DNA of 64,000 bases from Chryseobacterium oranimense (GTDB lineage: Bacteria > Bacteroidota > Bacteroidia > Flavobacteriales > Weeksellaceae): positions 1 to 64,000 of the forward strand of contig NZ_FQWT01000001.1 in the NCBI RefSeq assembly GCF_900129755.1, written 5' to 3'. Position numbers and translations under genes: made by a program. The notes beneath the pieces are model-generated. The model was not told the DNA's origin. It ran no database searches and saw only the letters and a program-made list of their open reading frames with translations. Of this stretch, positions 53,664 through 62,465 are shown one piece after another; positions within the stretch are counted from its first letter, which is position 1; every line of letters begins with the position of its first letter.

Positions 53664-54842
53664 TTACATATTCTCAATCACGATAGCAGAAGCTCCACCA
53701 CCACCGTTACAGATCGCTGCAGCCCCGTATTTGGCATTATTCTGCTTCAATACGTTGATCAATGTAACAATGATTCTGGATCCTGAACTTCCCAGCGGAT
53801 GTCCGATAGCTACTGCTCCACCGTTTACGTTTACTTTAGAGGCATCCAGTCCTAAGATCTTGTTGTTGGCAAGACCTACTACAGAAAATGCTTCGTTAAA
53901 TTCAAAGAAGTCAATATCTGAAAGCTCCAGACCTGCTTTTTTAAGAGCAATCGGAAGTGCTTTTGAAGGGGCAGTTGTAAAGTTTTCAGGCTCCTGAGCT
54001 GCATCAGCATAAGAAACAATTCTTGCCAAAGGCTTAAGACCCAGTTCTTCCATTTTTTCTTTTGAAACAAGGATCAGAGCGGAAGCACCGTCATTCAATG
54101 TAGATGCATTGGCAGCTGTTACTGTTCCCTCTTCTTTTTTGAATACGGTAGGAAGCGTTGCAATTCTGTCGAAATTTACCGCTTTATATTCCTCATCTTC
54201 TGCAAAAATTACAGGATCTCCTTTTCTCTGAGGAATTTCAACAGGAACCACTTCTTCAGTGAATTTTCCTTCGCTCCATGCTTTTGCAGATCTTTTATAA
54301 GATTCTATGGCAAAATTATCCTGATCTTCTCTCGAAATACTGTAATCTACAGCACATTTCTCTGCACATACTCCCATATGTACTTTGTTGTATACGTCTG
54401 TAAGACCATCCAGCAACATTCCGTCCTGAAGTTTAATGTCACCTAGTTTGGTAGCTACTCTTGCATTATAGTAATGCGGAACCAAAGACATGTTTTCCAT
54501 ACCTCCGGCAACAATCACCTCAGCGTCACCAGCTTTAATAGCCTGAGCTGCCATCGTTACGGCTTTCATTCCTGAAGCACATACTTTATTTACTGTAGTA
54601 GAAGGCGTCTCAACAGACAATCCTGCCCCTAAAGCCACCTGACGGGCCGGCGCCTGGCCTTCTCCTGCCTGCAGCACATTTCCCATATAGATTTCCTGAA
54701 CATTTTTAGGATCAAGACCAATTTTATTTAATGCTCCTTTTACAGCAGCTGACCCCAGCTTCGTAGCAGGAACGGTTGAAAGGCTTCCCATAAAACTCCC
54801 TATAGGCGTTCTTACTGCGGAAACGATGAATACTTCTTTCAT
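53664..54842 (-). CDS. Acetyl-CoA acetyltransferase (thiolase)
   Basis: A 392-residue thiolase II. The nucleophilic cysteine is C88 in NKVCASGMKA, the NEAF motif is DFFEFNEAFSV, the conserved histidine is in AIGHPLGSSGSR near 345-356 and the second cysteine is in CNGGGGASA near 378. It condenses two acetyl-CoA (or cleaves acetoacetyl-CoA), feeding the mevalonate pathway, ketone-body or fatty-acid metabolism. Start MKEVFIVSAVRTPIGSFMGS is canonical. It is monocistronic by its flanks. Confidence 0.97.
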   Translation of the reverse strand: MKEVFIVSAVRTPIGSFMGSLSTVPATKLGSAAVKGALNKIGLDPKNVQEIYMGNVLQAGEGQAPARQVALGAGLSVETPSTTVNKVCASGMKAVTMAAQAIKAGDAEVIVAGGMENMSLVPHYYNARVATKLGDIKLQDGMLLDGLTDVYNKVHMGVCAEKCAVDYSISREDQDNFAIESYKRSAKAWSEGKFTEEVVPVEIPQRKGDPVIFAEDEEYKAVNFDRIATLPTVFKKEEGTVTAANASTLNDGASALILVSKEKMEELGLKPLARIVSYADAAQEPENFTTAPSKALPIALKKAGLELSDIDFFEFNEAFSVVGLANNKILGLDASKVNVNGGAVAIGHPLGSSGSRIIVTLINVLKQNNAKYGAAAICNGGGGASAIVIENM

Positions 54843-54901
54843 GTGTATTATATTTTACTTTTTTTAAATGAAATGTGCCTTACGGCATCACTATAACTAT
54901 A

Positions 54902-55315
54902 CTATTTCTTTACTTTCACATAGATAACTTCATACTGGTCGTTCGCAATTTTAGACTGTACTTTCAGTAAATTATCCTGAGTTTCTACAATCTTATTACT
55001 GAAAACATCTCCTGTATGAATGCGGTCATCATTATTGGTTTTTTCCAGAACAATAACTTTATAATTACAATCGTCTACAAAAACAAGTGTTGACTTTATA
55101 TAATCTTTGCCATTGTTGAAATATTCGGTCTGGATATTATCCTTAATAGTCATATGCCAGATTCCTTCCGGATAATTTACCCTCACAAATTTCCCGTCCC
55201 TGATATTTTTACATTTGGCCGGCTGGTCGGGTTTATCAAAAGCCGTTTTCTGAGATTTAGCCTGAGAAAATACCAGTGCAAATAAAACTGCTGATCCTAA
55301 TTTTAAATGTCTCAT
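54902..55315 (-). CDS. Small secreted protein of unknown function
   Basis: A 137-residue protein with signal peptide (MRHLKLGSAVLFALVFSQAK). The mature part contains two cysteines (PAKCKNI and DDCNYKV) and alternating strands such as GIWHMTIKDNIQTEYFNNGK and YKVIVLEKTN. No family was recognised. Its start codon overlaps the stop of the gene before it by the ATGA arrangement (55312-55315), so the two are translationally coupled. Confidence 0.75.
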   Translation of the reverse strand: MRHLKLGSAVLFALVFSQAKSQKTAFDKPDQPAKCKNIRDGKFVRVNYPEGIWHMTIKDNIQTEYFNNGKDYIKSTLVFVDDCNYKVIVLEKTNNDDRIHTGDVFSNKIVETQDNLLKVQSKIANDQYEVIYVKVKK

Positions 55316-55716
55316 ATCTGTGTTCTTTTATTTACTTTCTTGTTGCCTGTAGCAAAAATCATAAGGAAAGCTCCTAAAAACTCTGCAATCCAGCCCCATT
55401 TCAGTTTTACAGTTCCTGCAAAGGCTTCTCTCCAGGATTTAAATGGAACAAAGCTGAAATATTCCAGAGACTGCATCTTAACTGCCACAAGTGTGAATGT
55501 AAATAACAGGATCATAAGTATTCCGAAAAACCTCACTACTTTCCCATTGTAATTCACAATACCAAAAACGGCACATGCTGCAAAAATCCAGCATGCAATA
55601 GCCAGGTAATGATCCAGTTTCCAGTAGTTCCAGTTTCCGATAACAGGAACATGAACAAGAGGCAGAAAACTGCCTATCACTACCAAAATCAATCCTAATA
55701 ACTGAATATTTTTCAT
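55312..55716 (-). CDS. Small membrane protein of unknown function
   Basis: A 134-residue membrane protein with helices near 4-23, 37-55, 63-81 and 105-122. The start is the ATG at 55716 (MKNIQLLGLILVVIGSFLPL), as the longer frame begins inside the upstream terminator hairpin. It couples by ATGA to the secreted-protein gene. Nothing shows a substrate or activity. Confidence 0.72.
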   Translation of the reverse strand: MKNIQLLGLILVVIGSFLPLVHVPVIGNWNYWKLDHYLAIACWIFAACAVFGIVNYNGKVVRFFGILMILLFTFTLVAVKMQSLEYFSFVPFKSWREAFAGTVKLKWGWIAEFLGAFLMIFATGNKKVNKRTQI

Positions 55717-55737
55717 ATTTCCTAAAGTGCCAAAATA

Positions 55738-55769
55738 CAAAAAAAAACACACTTTTGAACAGTGTGTTT
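55738..55769 (-). terminator. Intrinsic terminator of the ECF sigma operon
   Basis: A 9-bp stem (AAAACACAC/GTGTGTTTT) with a nine-base loop is followed by a long T run on the minus strand. It sits 97 bases past the stop of the outer-membrane-type gene. Confidence 0.8.
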
Positions 55770-55865
55770 TAAAAACGGTTTAACTTGCCAAAGGCATTCA
55801 TCCGGTACAAAGAAAAACTTCAAATTTTACATTTAATTTAAATAAATCAATTATTTATTATCAAT

Positions 55866-56963
55866 TTAAAAATCAAGGTTAGCAATCTCAATACCAATCT
55901 GAAGACCATATTTTTTCTTCAGCAGGGCACTGTCATTGAATGCCGGTGTAAAATCTTTCTGAACAAACAGATTAAGACCAGCATAGCTGATTCCGAATTT
56001 GCCTCCAAAAACAAAGTCGTTCATTCCGTGCATCATTCTTTCTCTTTCTACAATTCTCCTGGAGTTCTCGTTCGAATATTTAATATAGTTGGTACTTGCC
56101 AGTCTCAGTCCGCCATAGACTCCCAGAATCAGGCTTAATTGCTGTTTTCTGTTATCCAGATATTTCACCCCTTTATATTCTGTATATTTTGGATTCAGAA
56201 CAAATCTGAGGTCCAGAGGCATGTAGAGATAATAAACATTCAGCTTGGTTTTCTTTAAATTACCACGGTCAAAATCATCTACAAAAAGAGTGTTAATATC
56301 CTGTTTGAAAACTTTTTCATACTTAGGAACATATCTGTCTGATCTCATCCCCAACCCTAAACGGTAGAAAACAGGGCTTGTGAAACCTCCGATCTGATCT
56401 TCGTACCGTAAAGCAAACTGAGACGAATTAATGATCGTATTTCTGGTGTCCGAATCACGGTTATAAAAACTGAATGGTTCATCTTTCGATGTAAGGCCGC
56501 TTCCCATTATACTTACAGAAAGATCAACAGATCTTAGAAAATATTTCGGATCGTTTCTTTTCTTATTCTGCCCAAACTTTAAGTTTACACCATCATGCCC
56601 AATACTGAATTCATTCTTAGATCGTATTGAATCCCTGTCCATGAAAACAGAATTTTTAACCATTTCTTTGGTTGCAGCCTCAAGTTGCTGCTGCTGCGCA
56701 TCTACTTTCCCGTTAATAATCTGCTGGTATTTCTGTGCAGTTTCTTCCCGCTGCTTCAGCTTTTCCTCGATGCTGATTTTCTTTTCACTGAAGTTTTTAT
56801 CTATGGCATCCAGTTCTGCATTCATTTTTGATTTTTCAGATACCACAATGCTGTCGATCTTTTGTGAATAGCGTTTTATTTTCGGATTCATTTCCGGTGT
56901 CTCCTGTGCAAAACTGCATGTGAAAGCTACTATGGCAGTCATTAAGGCTAACTTTGTTCTCAT
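55866..56963 (-). CDS. Predicted outer membrane protein with N-terminal coiled coil
   Basis: A 365-residue protein with signal peptide (MRTKLALMTAIVAFTCSFAQ). Residues about 28-110 are highly charged and helical (KSKMNAELDAIDKNFSEKKI, then EEKLKQREETAQKYQQIING), a coiled coil that may span the periplasm. Residues about 140-365 alternate hydrophobic and polar with aromatic ends (LNVYYLYMPLDLRFVLNP and LGLGMRSDRYVPKY), consistent with an outer-membrane beta-barrel, and end in an aromatic residue (NLDF). It is the third gene of the sigma/anti-sigma operon and a possible regulated product. Confidence 0.72.
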   Translation of the reverse strand: MRTKLALMTAIVAFTCSFAQETPEMNPKIKRYSQKIDSIVVSEKSKMNAELDAIDKNFSEKKISIEEKLKQREETAQKYQQIINGKVDAQQQQLEAATKEMVKNSVFMDRDSIRSKNEFSIGHDGVNLKFGQNKKRNDPKYFLRSVDLSVSIMGSGLTSKDEPFSFYNRDSDTRNTIINSSQFALRYEDQIGGFTSPVFYRLGLGMRSDRYVPKYEKVFKQDINTLFVDDFDRGNLKKTKLNVYYLYMPLDLRFVLNPKYTEYKGVKYLDNRKQQLSLILGVYGGLRLASTNYIKYSNENSRRIVERERMMHGMNDFVFGGKFGISYAGLNLFVQKDFTPAFNDSALLKKKYGLQIGIEIANLDF

Positions 56964-57040
56964 ATTTTTATTAATTTTTAGACAATATTTTGGCTCTGAC
57001 CTTGTTCAAGGACAGTATTTTGTTTTATAAATTTTCAGAT

Positions 57041-57751
57041 TTATTTGGAATCCAGGTAAACCGTCACTCCTAAAACGGTTACGTTACCTACCGTTGGAAC
57101 CACTTTATTAAAACGGATCACTCCAAATTTATGGTCGTCTTTAGCTGCTTTTGCACGGTTTTTATCAAATTCTCTACCCTGAAGAAGTTCGTCAGCATCA
57201 ATATAGCTGGATTTTGGCCTCTGCACTTCTGCAACTAAAGGAGGAATGGGATTAGTAACATTTTCCGTTTTTACCTGATAGGTCTTATTTTCCGATTGAT
57301 TAACCACGATCTGTTCTTCTTTATATTCTGAACTTTGAGGGGTGGTTACTTTTTTTTCTTTTAAGGGAGTTAAAACTTCTTCCGAGTTTATTTTATGATC
57401 TTCATTTACAATTTTCACAACTTCCGGAATAGGTTCTTCATTTAAAATGACCGGCTGTTTTTGGGGATTATCTTTTACAGGATTGGTTGTTTCTTCCAGA
57501 ACCAGTTTAACGATATAGTCTGTTTTTTTATAATCAAATTCATTTCCGGATCTGTTATAATAGATGAGGGAGCCCACAGAAATCAATACCAGCACAGCAG
57601 CAGCATATTTCCACCACTGAAAAGACATTTTCGATACCGTTTCCGGAGTTTTCTCCGGATTCTGATCTATCCTGTCCCAAAGATCTGCGGAAGGCTTTAT
57701 TTCGAGCCTTTCGTAATCAGACTTTAATTGTTTCAGTATTTCTTTTTTCAT
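57041..57751 (-). CDS. Probable membrane anti-sigma-like protein
   Basis: A 236-residue protein. The N-terminal cytoplasmic part (residues 1-45, MKKEILKQLKSDYERLEIKP then SADLWDRIDQNPE) is followed by one membrane helix (WKYAAAVLVLISVGSLIYYN, about 47-66) and a long Pro/Glu/Lys-rich periplasmic part with a conserved C-terminal strand pair (VGNVTVLGVTVYLDSK). Its gene overlaps the ECF sigma gene by 35 bases, the usual arrangement of sigma and anti-sigma pairs. It lacks an obvious zinc HxxxCxxC motif. The role as sigma inhibitor is inferred from position and topology. Confidence 0.75.
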   Translation of the reverse strand: MKKEILKQLKSDYERLEIKPSADLWDRIDQNPEKTPETVSKMSFQWWKYAAAVLVLISVGSLIYYNRSGNEFDYKKTDYIVKLVLEETTNPVKDNPQKQPVILNEEPIPEVVKIVNEDHKINSEEVLTPLKEKKVTTPQSSEYKEEQIVVNQSENKTYQVKTENVTNPIPPLVAEVQRPKSSYIDADELLQGREFDKNRAKAAKDDHKFGVIRFNKVVPTVGNVTVLGVTVYLDSK

Positions 57752-58271
57752 TTTCTTTTGCTTTTAAAAATTCTGTAAGCCATTTCTTTGCTTTGCTCAG
57801 CTGGCTTTTGCTGGTACCTTCTGAAATATTCAGGATCTCTGCAATTTCCTGATGCTTTTTTTCTTCAAAGACATACAGGTTGAAGATCAGCCTGTATCCT
57901 GCCGGCATCTGCGAAAATATCTCTTCAAGATTGATTTCTCCGAGGCTTTCGTCCATATCTTCATCAGAATAGTCATCCGCCACTTCTACATCCACATACA
58001 GGATGTTTCTGTTTTTCCTGACGAAACTTATAGAATCATTCACCACTATTTTTCTCAGCCAGAACGGGAAGCTTTTCCAGTCCCTGCATTCATCCAGTTT
58101 GGTAAAACATTTCATAAATGCACTTACCAGAATATCTTCCGCATCATGAAGGTTATTGGTATAAGAATTTGATATGGCCAGCATTTTCGCCGAAAACATT
58201 TCATAGAGAGCCTTCTGGGCCATCCGGTCCTGCTTTTTTGCCAGTAAAAAATTCTTTTCAAGGTTCTCCAT
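57717..58271 (-). CDS. ECF-type RNA polymerase sigma factor
   Basis: A 184-residue sigma-70 family factor. Region 2 covers residues about 15-90 (QKALYEMFSAKMLAISNSYT, then DAEDILVSAFMKCFTKLDEC, then SFPFWLRKIVVNDSISFVRK) and region 4 about 125-175 (FSQMPAGYRLIFNLYVFEEK, then HQEIAEILNISEGTSKSQLS). No region 3 is present, as expected for the extracytoplasmic function group. It heads an operon with the overlapping anti-sigma-like gene and an outer-membrane-type gene. Target promoters are unknown. Confidence 0.92.
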   Translation of the reverse strand: MENLEKNFLLAKKQDRMAQKALYEMFSAKMLAISNSYTNNLHDAEDILVSAFMKCFTKLDECRDWKSFPFWLRKIVVNDSISFVRKNRNILYVDVEVADDYSDEDMDESLGEINLEEIFSQMPAGYRLIFNLYVFEEKKHQEIAEILNISEGTSKSQLSKAKKWLTEFLKAKENEKRNTETIKV

Positions 58272-58324
58272 GTATCAGTTTCTATCTATAAGACGAAATT
58301 TATTATAAAAGGTTGCCTGAAAAT

Positions 58325-58357
58325 AAAAAAAATTGCACTTTTTTTCAAAAGTGCAAT
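58325..58357 (-). terminator. Intrinsic terminator of the MFS-bifunctional nuclease unit
   Basis: On the minus strand an 11-bp stem (ATTGCACTTTT/AAAAGTGCAAT) is followed by eight T, 29 bases past the transporter stop. Confidence 0.85.
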
Positions 58358-58385
58358 GTAATATTTTAATAATCAGCGTAATAAA

Positions 58386-59768
58386 TTAATGATTTACATT
58401 CTCTACATCTTTCGGATCATGTTTGTGTTTAAACAAAAATGCAAAAAGAACAGCAAGAACCAAAGCATACGTCGCAAAAGCCAGCCAGATATTTGGCCAG
58501 TCTCTTAGCATTACTGCAGATGATAACGTACCGTCTGCATTTACTGCAGCATTGAATGTATTTTTAAGAATCTCTAAAAAACTCTGGTTATCAGGTGTTG
58601 TATCCAGATAAGATGATAATTCTGCCGCATTTGTAAATTTGTGCGTAAAGAACTTATCAATAGCCCAACCTGCAATATTACTTCCGAAATAAGCCCCGAA
58701 ACCATTGGTCATCATCATGAATAATCCCTGTGCAGAAGAACGGATTTTTTTATCAGTAGTTGTTTCCACGAAAAGCGATCCCGAAATATTGAAAAAATCG
58801 AAAGCCATCCCATAAACAATACATGATAAAATGATCAATGAAACTCCATATCCGTCAGGAGTTCCGTAGGCAAAGAACCCGAATCTCAATACCCATGCAA
58901 ACATTGAAATCAGCATTACTTTTTTAATTCCGTATCGCTTTAAAAAGAAAGGAATTGCCAGAATAAATAAGGTTTCAGAAACCTGGGAAATAGACATCAC
59001 AATCGTAGATCTCTGAACTACAAATGAATCTGCATATTTGGGGAAATGAGAAAATTCACTCAAGAAAACATCTCCATAAGCATTGGTCAGCTGAAGGGCC
59101 GCTCCCAAAAGCATTGAAAACCCAAAGAACAACGCCATTTTATAGTTCCCGAATAGTTTGAACGCATTCAGTCCTAATTGTTCGAACAGAGGGGTATTTT
59201 TATCTATTAATTTCTGAGGCGGGCATTTCGGTAAGGTTAATGCATATATTCCCAAAATAATAGCTGCCGCTCCTCCAATGTAAAACTGGCCTTCTGTAGC
59301 TTTATTTCCAGTAAGGTTGGTCACCCACATTGCCACAATGAAACCTATTGTTCCCCAAACGCGAATCGGGGGGAAATCTTTAACAACATCCAGATTACTG
59401 TTCTTTAAAACAGTATAAGAGATAGAGTTTGCAAGGGCAATTGTCGGCATATAAAAGCACATTGCCACAAGCATTACATAGTAAAAAGAGTCAGGAGTTT
59501 CCGTATGAGGCAAAAAGAAAAGAACCAAACCATACAAAATTTGTAAAGCCGAAAAAATTCTTTCCGCATTTACCCAGCGGTCGGCAATAATTCCGGTAAT
59601 AGTCGGCATAAAAATGGAAGCAATCCCCATTGTTCCGAAAACAGCTCCAAACTGTGCTCCGTCCCAATGTTTTGTGCCGAACCAAAAATTAGCCATCGTA
59701 ATCAGCCAGGCTCCCCAAACAAAAAACTGGAGGAAGCTGAGGATGGTAAGTCGTAATTTTAAATTCAT
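58386..59768 (-). CDS. MFS nucleoside:H+ symporter (NHS family)
   Basis: A 460-residue transporter with about 12 helices. The start (MNLKLRLTILSFLQFFVWGA WLITMANFWFG) and the segments GIADRWVNAERIF and DFPPIRVWGTIGFI match the NupG/XapB group of nucleoside proton symporters. It would import purine or pyrimidine nucleosides for salvage. It follows the bifunctional nuclease gene by 19 bases, so the two are probably co-transcribed; a common nucleotide-scavenging role is a guess. Confidence 0.9.
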   Translation of the reverse strand: MNLKLRLTILSFLQFFVWGAWLITMANFWFGTKHWDGAQFGAVFGTMGIASIFMPTITGIIADRWVNAERIFSALQILYGLVLFFLPHTETPDSFYYVMLVAMCFYMPTIALANSISYTVLKNSNLDVVKDFPPIRVWGTIGFIVAMWVTNLTGNKATEGQFYIGGAAAIILGIYALTLPKCPPQKLIDKNTPLFEQLGLNAFKLFGNYKMALFFGFSMLLGAALQLTNAYGDVFLSEFSHFPKYADSFVVQRSTIVMSISQVSETLFILAIPFFLKRYGIKKVMLISMFAWVLRFGFFAYGTPDGYGVSLIILSCIVYGMAFDFFNISGSLFVETTTDKKIRSSAQGLFMMMTNGFGAYFGSNIAGWAIDKFFTHKFTNAAELSSYLDTTPDNQSFLEILKNTFNAAVNADGTLSSAVMLRDWPNIWLAFATYALVLAVLFAFLFKHKHDPKDVENVNH

Positions 59769-59787
59769 AGTTTATATAAAGTATCTC

Positions 59788-60387
59788 TTAATCAATTCTT
59801 TTCTTCCTTCTTTTAATTTCTTCCTGAATTTCCAAAGCGGTATCAAAATCTTCTTCCTTTACGGCTTCTTCAAGCAATTTTTGAAGTTCTTCCATAGATA
59901 CGGCTTTTAAGTTGTCTTCAGACTGTACAGTTTCGGAGAACGGCTGTTCTTCTTTTGAAACATCTTCCAGCTCAAGAAGAATTCCCGCTTCATTAAGTAC
60001 CTGCTGAGTGGTAAAGATAGGCGCGTCAAACCTTACGGCCATTGCTACTGCATCAGAAGTCCTTGCGTCCAGGATCAGTTCTTCATTATTAGCTTTATTT
60101 CTGAAATTAATATTAGAAAAAAATACGCCGTCTACGATCTGGTAAATAATTACTGAAACCAATTCATAATGGGTAGAAACTATAAATTTTGTAAATAAAT
60201 CGTGAGTAAGGGGACGGGGCGGATGGATGTCTTTTTCCAGTCCCAGCGAAATAGACTGAGCCTCGAAATTTCCTATAACAACAGGTAATTTTATATGTGT
60301 TTCTTCATGCTCCAATAACAAAGCGTAAGCCCCCGATTGGGTCTGGCTGTACGATATTCCGCGAATAATTAGCTGCTTATAATCCAT
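59788..60387 (-). CDS. Bifunctional nuclease domain (DUF151) protein with UVR motif
   Basis: A 199-residue protein. The DUF151 bifunctional-nuclease-type domain spans residues about 2-140 (LPVVIGNFEAQSISLGLEKD near 34-53, then LDARTSDAVAMAVRFDAPIF near 105-124). The C-terminal residues 165-199 form a UVR-type helical hairpin (LLEEAVKEEDFDTALEIQEE). This combination is conserved in Bacteroidota. Nuclease activity is known for plant relatives only, so the activity here is not certain. It is co-directional with the nucleoside transporter. Confidence 0.9.
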   Translation of the reverse strand: MDYKQLIIRGISYSQTQSGAYALLLEHEETHIKLPVVIGNFEAQSISLGLEKDIHPPRPLTHDLFTKFIVSTHYELVSVIIYQIVDGVFFSNINFRNKANNEELILDARTSDAVAMAVRFDAPIFTTQQVLNEAGILLELEDVSKEEQPFSETVQSEDNLKAVSMEELQKLLEEAVKEEDFDTALEIQEEIKRRKKRID

Positions 60388-60437
60388 AGCTACAAATATA
60401 GATTAATTTTTTTATTGTGATTTCAGTTTTTACGCAA

Positions 60438-60468
60438 AAATAAAAGCCCGGAAAAGCCCGAGCTTTTA
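60438..60468 (-). terminator. Probable terminator of etfBA
   Basis: On the minus strand AAAAGC(A/C)CGG pairs imperfectly with CCG(A)GCTTTT and is followed by T-rich sequence. It lies 106 bases past the etfA stop. Confidence 0.6.
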
Positions 60469-60573
60469 TTTTTATTGTGAAAATTGTGAATGGTAAATAA
60501 TCAATTTACGCTTTAATCTTCTGATCATATCAAAATTAAAAGCGCAACGAATTGATCATTCGCCATTGACTTT

Positions 60574-61521
60574 TTATCCTTTAATTGCTTTAATTTTCTC
60601 CGTTAATGCAGGAATGATCTGGAATGCATCTCCCACTACTCCATAATCAGCAGACTTGAAGAACGGTGCTTCAGCGTCATTATTGATTACTACGATTGTT
60701 TTAGAAGAGTTTACCCCAGCTAAGTGCTGAATAGCTCCTGAAATACCTACCGCAATATAAAGATTAGGTGAAATTGCTTTACCTGTCTGTCCTACGTGCT
60801 CTGTATGAGGTCTCCATCCGATATCGGAAACCGGCTTGGAACATGCTGTAGCAGCCCCAAGAACATTAGCCAGATTTTCGATCATTCCCCAGTTTTCAGG
60901 ACCTTTCATCCCTCTTCCTGCAGAAACAACGATCTCAGCTTCTTTAAGGTCTAATTTACCTGAACTCTGCTCATGAGAGATTACTTTAGTATCTTCGTTT
61001 GCTACTGATAAGTTTTTAACTTCTTCAGAACCTGAAACTGCACTTTCTTTTACTCCGAAAGCATTCTGTGAAACCGTGATGATCACACCGTTTCCTTCAG
61101 CTTTTGCATGCATGAATCCTTTTCCTGAGAATGCTTTTCTCTTCACCTGGAACGGAGAAAGGCTTTCAGGAGCTTCCAGAACGTTGGTAATTAAAGAATA
61201 GTTCTTCATTACCGCAAGCATAGGAGCTACAGAAGATGCATCTGTCGTGTGAGGAAAAACGATAGTGTTTCCGTCCGCCACTTCACTTACAGCCTGTGCA
61301 TAGGCTTTTGCCGAGAAGTTTTTAAGACCTTCATCTTTGATATTGATAACGTTTGATGCTCCATATTTGTACAATACATCTGAAGAATCCGTTGGGTTTA
61401 CAGAGATCGCCGTAACGGTGTCTCCTGCCTGATCTGCAATTGCCTTAGCATAAGAAACTGCCTCCAAAGCTGCTTTTTTGTAAACTCCGTTTATATTTTC
61501 TGCGTATACGAATACTGCCAT
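60574..61521 (-). CDS. etfA: Electron transfer flavoprotein alpha subunit
   Basis: The 315-residue FAD-binding subunit of the electron transfer flavoprotein. The N-terminal domain opens MAVFVYAENINGVYKKAALE. The C-terminal FAD domain has IVVSAGRGMKGPENWGMIEN near 194-213, VGQTGKAISPNLYIAVGISG near 243-262 and VVINNDAEAPFFKSADYGVV near 276-295, the last being the canonical FAD-binding segment. With EtfB it accepts electrons from acyl-CoA dehydrogenases and passes them to the quinone pool. It is 44 bases downstream of etfB. Confidence 0.97.
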   Translation of the reverse strand: MAVFVYAENINGVYKKAALEAVSYAKAIADQAGDTVTAISVNPTDSSDVLYKYGASNVINIKDEGLKNFSAKAYAQAVSEVADGNTIVFPHTTDASSVAPMLAVMKNYSLITNVLEAPESLSPFQVKRKAFSGKGFMHAKAEGNGVIITVSQNAFGVKESAVSGSEEVKNLSVANEDTKVISHEQSSGKLDLKEAEIVVSAGRGMKGPENWGMIENLANVLGAATACSKPVSDIGWRPHTEHVGQTGKAISPNLYIAVGISGAIQHLAGVNSSKTIVVINNDAEAPFFKSADYGVVGDAFQIIPALTEKIKAIKG

Positions 61522-61565
61522 TTTTTTAAATTTAAAGATTAAAAAATTTAAGAATTAAAAGATTG

Positions 61566-62312
61566 TTAGATTACTTTAGCTTCTTCGTGAAGTAATCTTA
61601 CCAATTCGTCCAGATTATCCGGAGAAACCATTTTAACAGCAGCTCTTGGCGGTACACTGTCATAAGTTACCCCTTGAACTTTCACTTCTGAAGAAGCAGG
61701 CTCTACTACTTGTAAAGGCTTTGTTCTTGCAGACATAATTCCTCTCATATTCGGGATGATAAGATCTTTTTCGTCTACCAATCCTTTTTGTCCTGCAATC
61801 ACGGCAGGCAATTTTACTGATATAGTTTCTTTTCCGCCTTCAATTTCTCTCACTGCAGTAGCATCATTTCCGTTTACATCCAAACCTACAGATGCATTTA
61901 CGAAAGGCTGGTTCAATAGCTGAGCCACCATTCCCGGTACAGACCCGCCATTGTAATCGATGGATTCTTTTCCGCAAAGAACAAGATCATATCCTCCGTT
62001 CTGAGCTACAGCAGCAATTTCTTTTGCTGTAGAATAGCTGTCCTTAGGATCCAGGTTTACTCTCACTGCATCGTTGGCACCAATAGCTAATGCTTTTCTT
62101 ATTACAGGTTCTGTAGCAGCATCTCCTACATTGATCACTGTTACAGTTGCACCCTGAGTTTCCTGAAGTTTAACCGCTTTTGTCAATGCAAATTCATCTA
62201 GTGGATTGATTACCCACTGGATTCCATTTTTGTCGAAAGCAGATTTATCTGCCGTAAAGTTAATTTTGGAAGTAGTATCCGGAACACTACTGATACAAAC
62301 TAATATTTTCAT
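61566..62312 (-). CDS. etfB: Electron transfer flavoprotein beta subunit
   Basis: The 248-residue adenine-nucleotide-binding subunit of the ETF. The start is the ATG at 62312 (MKILVCISSVPDTTSKINFT); the longer frame adds 11 lysine-rich residues with no counterpart in the family. NPLDEFALTKAVKLQ near 41-55, LCGKESIDYNGGSVPGMVAQ near 109-128 and IPNMRGIMSARTKPL near 190-204 are the standard signatures. It forms the heterodimer with EtfA. An 18-bp palindrome lies upstream. Confidence 0.97.
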   Translation of the reverse strand: MKILVCISSVPDTTSKINFTADKSAFDKNGIQWVINPLDEFALTKAVKLQETQGATVTVINVGDAATEPVIRKALAIGANDAVRVNLDPKDSYSTAKEIAAVAQNGGYDLVLCGKESIDYNGGSVPGMVAQLLNQPFVNASVGLDVNGNDATAVREIEGGKETISVKLPAVIAGQKGLVDEKDLIIPNMRGIMSARTKPLQVVEPASSEVKVQGVTYDSVPPRAAVKMVSPDNLDELVRLLHEEAKVI

Positions 62313-62410
62313 GTGTACTATTTTATTTTTTCCCTTTTTGTGCATAAAAACATAGCGTTCTATGCTGAGATTTTGTTATATTTTACAGTTGCTAATATAA
62401 TTAAAAAATA

Positions 62411-62428
62411 TATTATGCATGCATAATA
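62411..62428. promoter_or_regulatory. 18-bp palindrome upstream of etfBA, candidate operator
   Basis: TATTATGCATGCATAATA is a perfect palindrome in the spacer between the SDR stop (62466) and the etfB start (62312). A near-consensus -7 element (TATATTAG, complement of 62392-62399) lies 12 bases downstream in the direction of etfB. Confidence 0.5.
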
Positions 62429-62465
62429 CTTATTTTTTTACTATTCAATACATTAAATGCATTGA

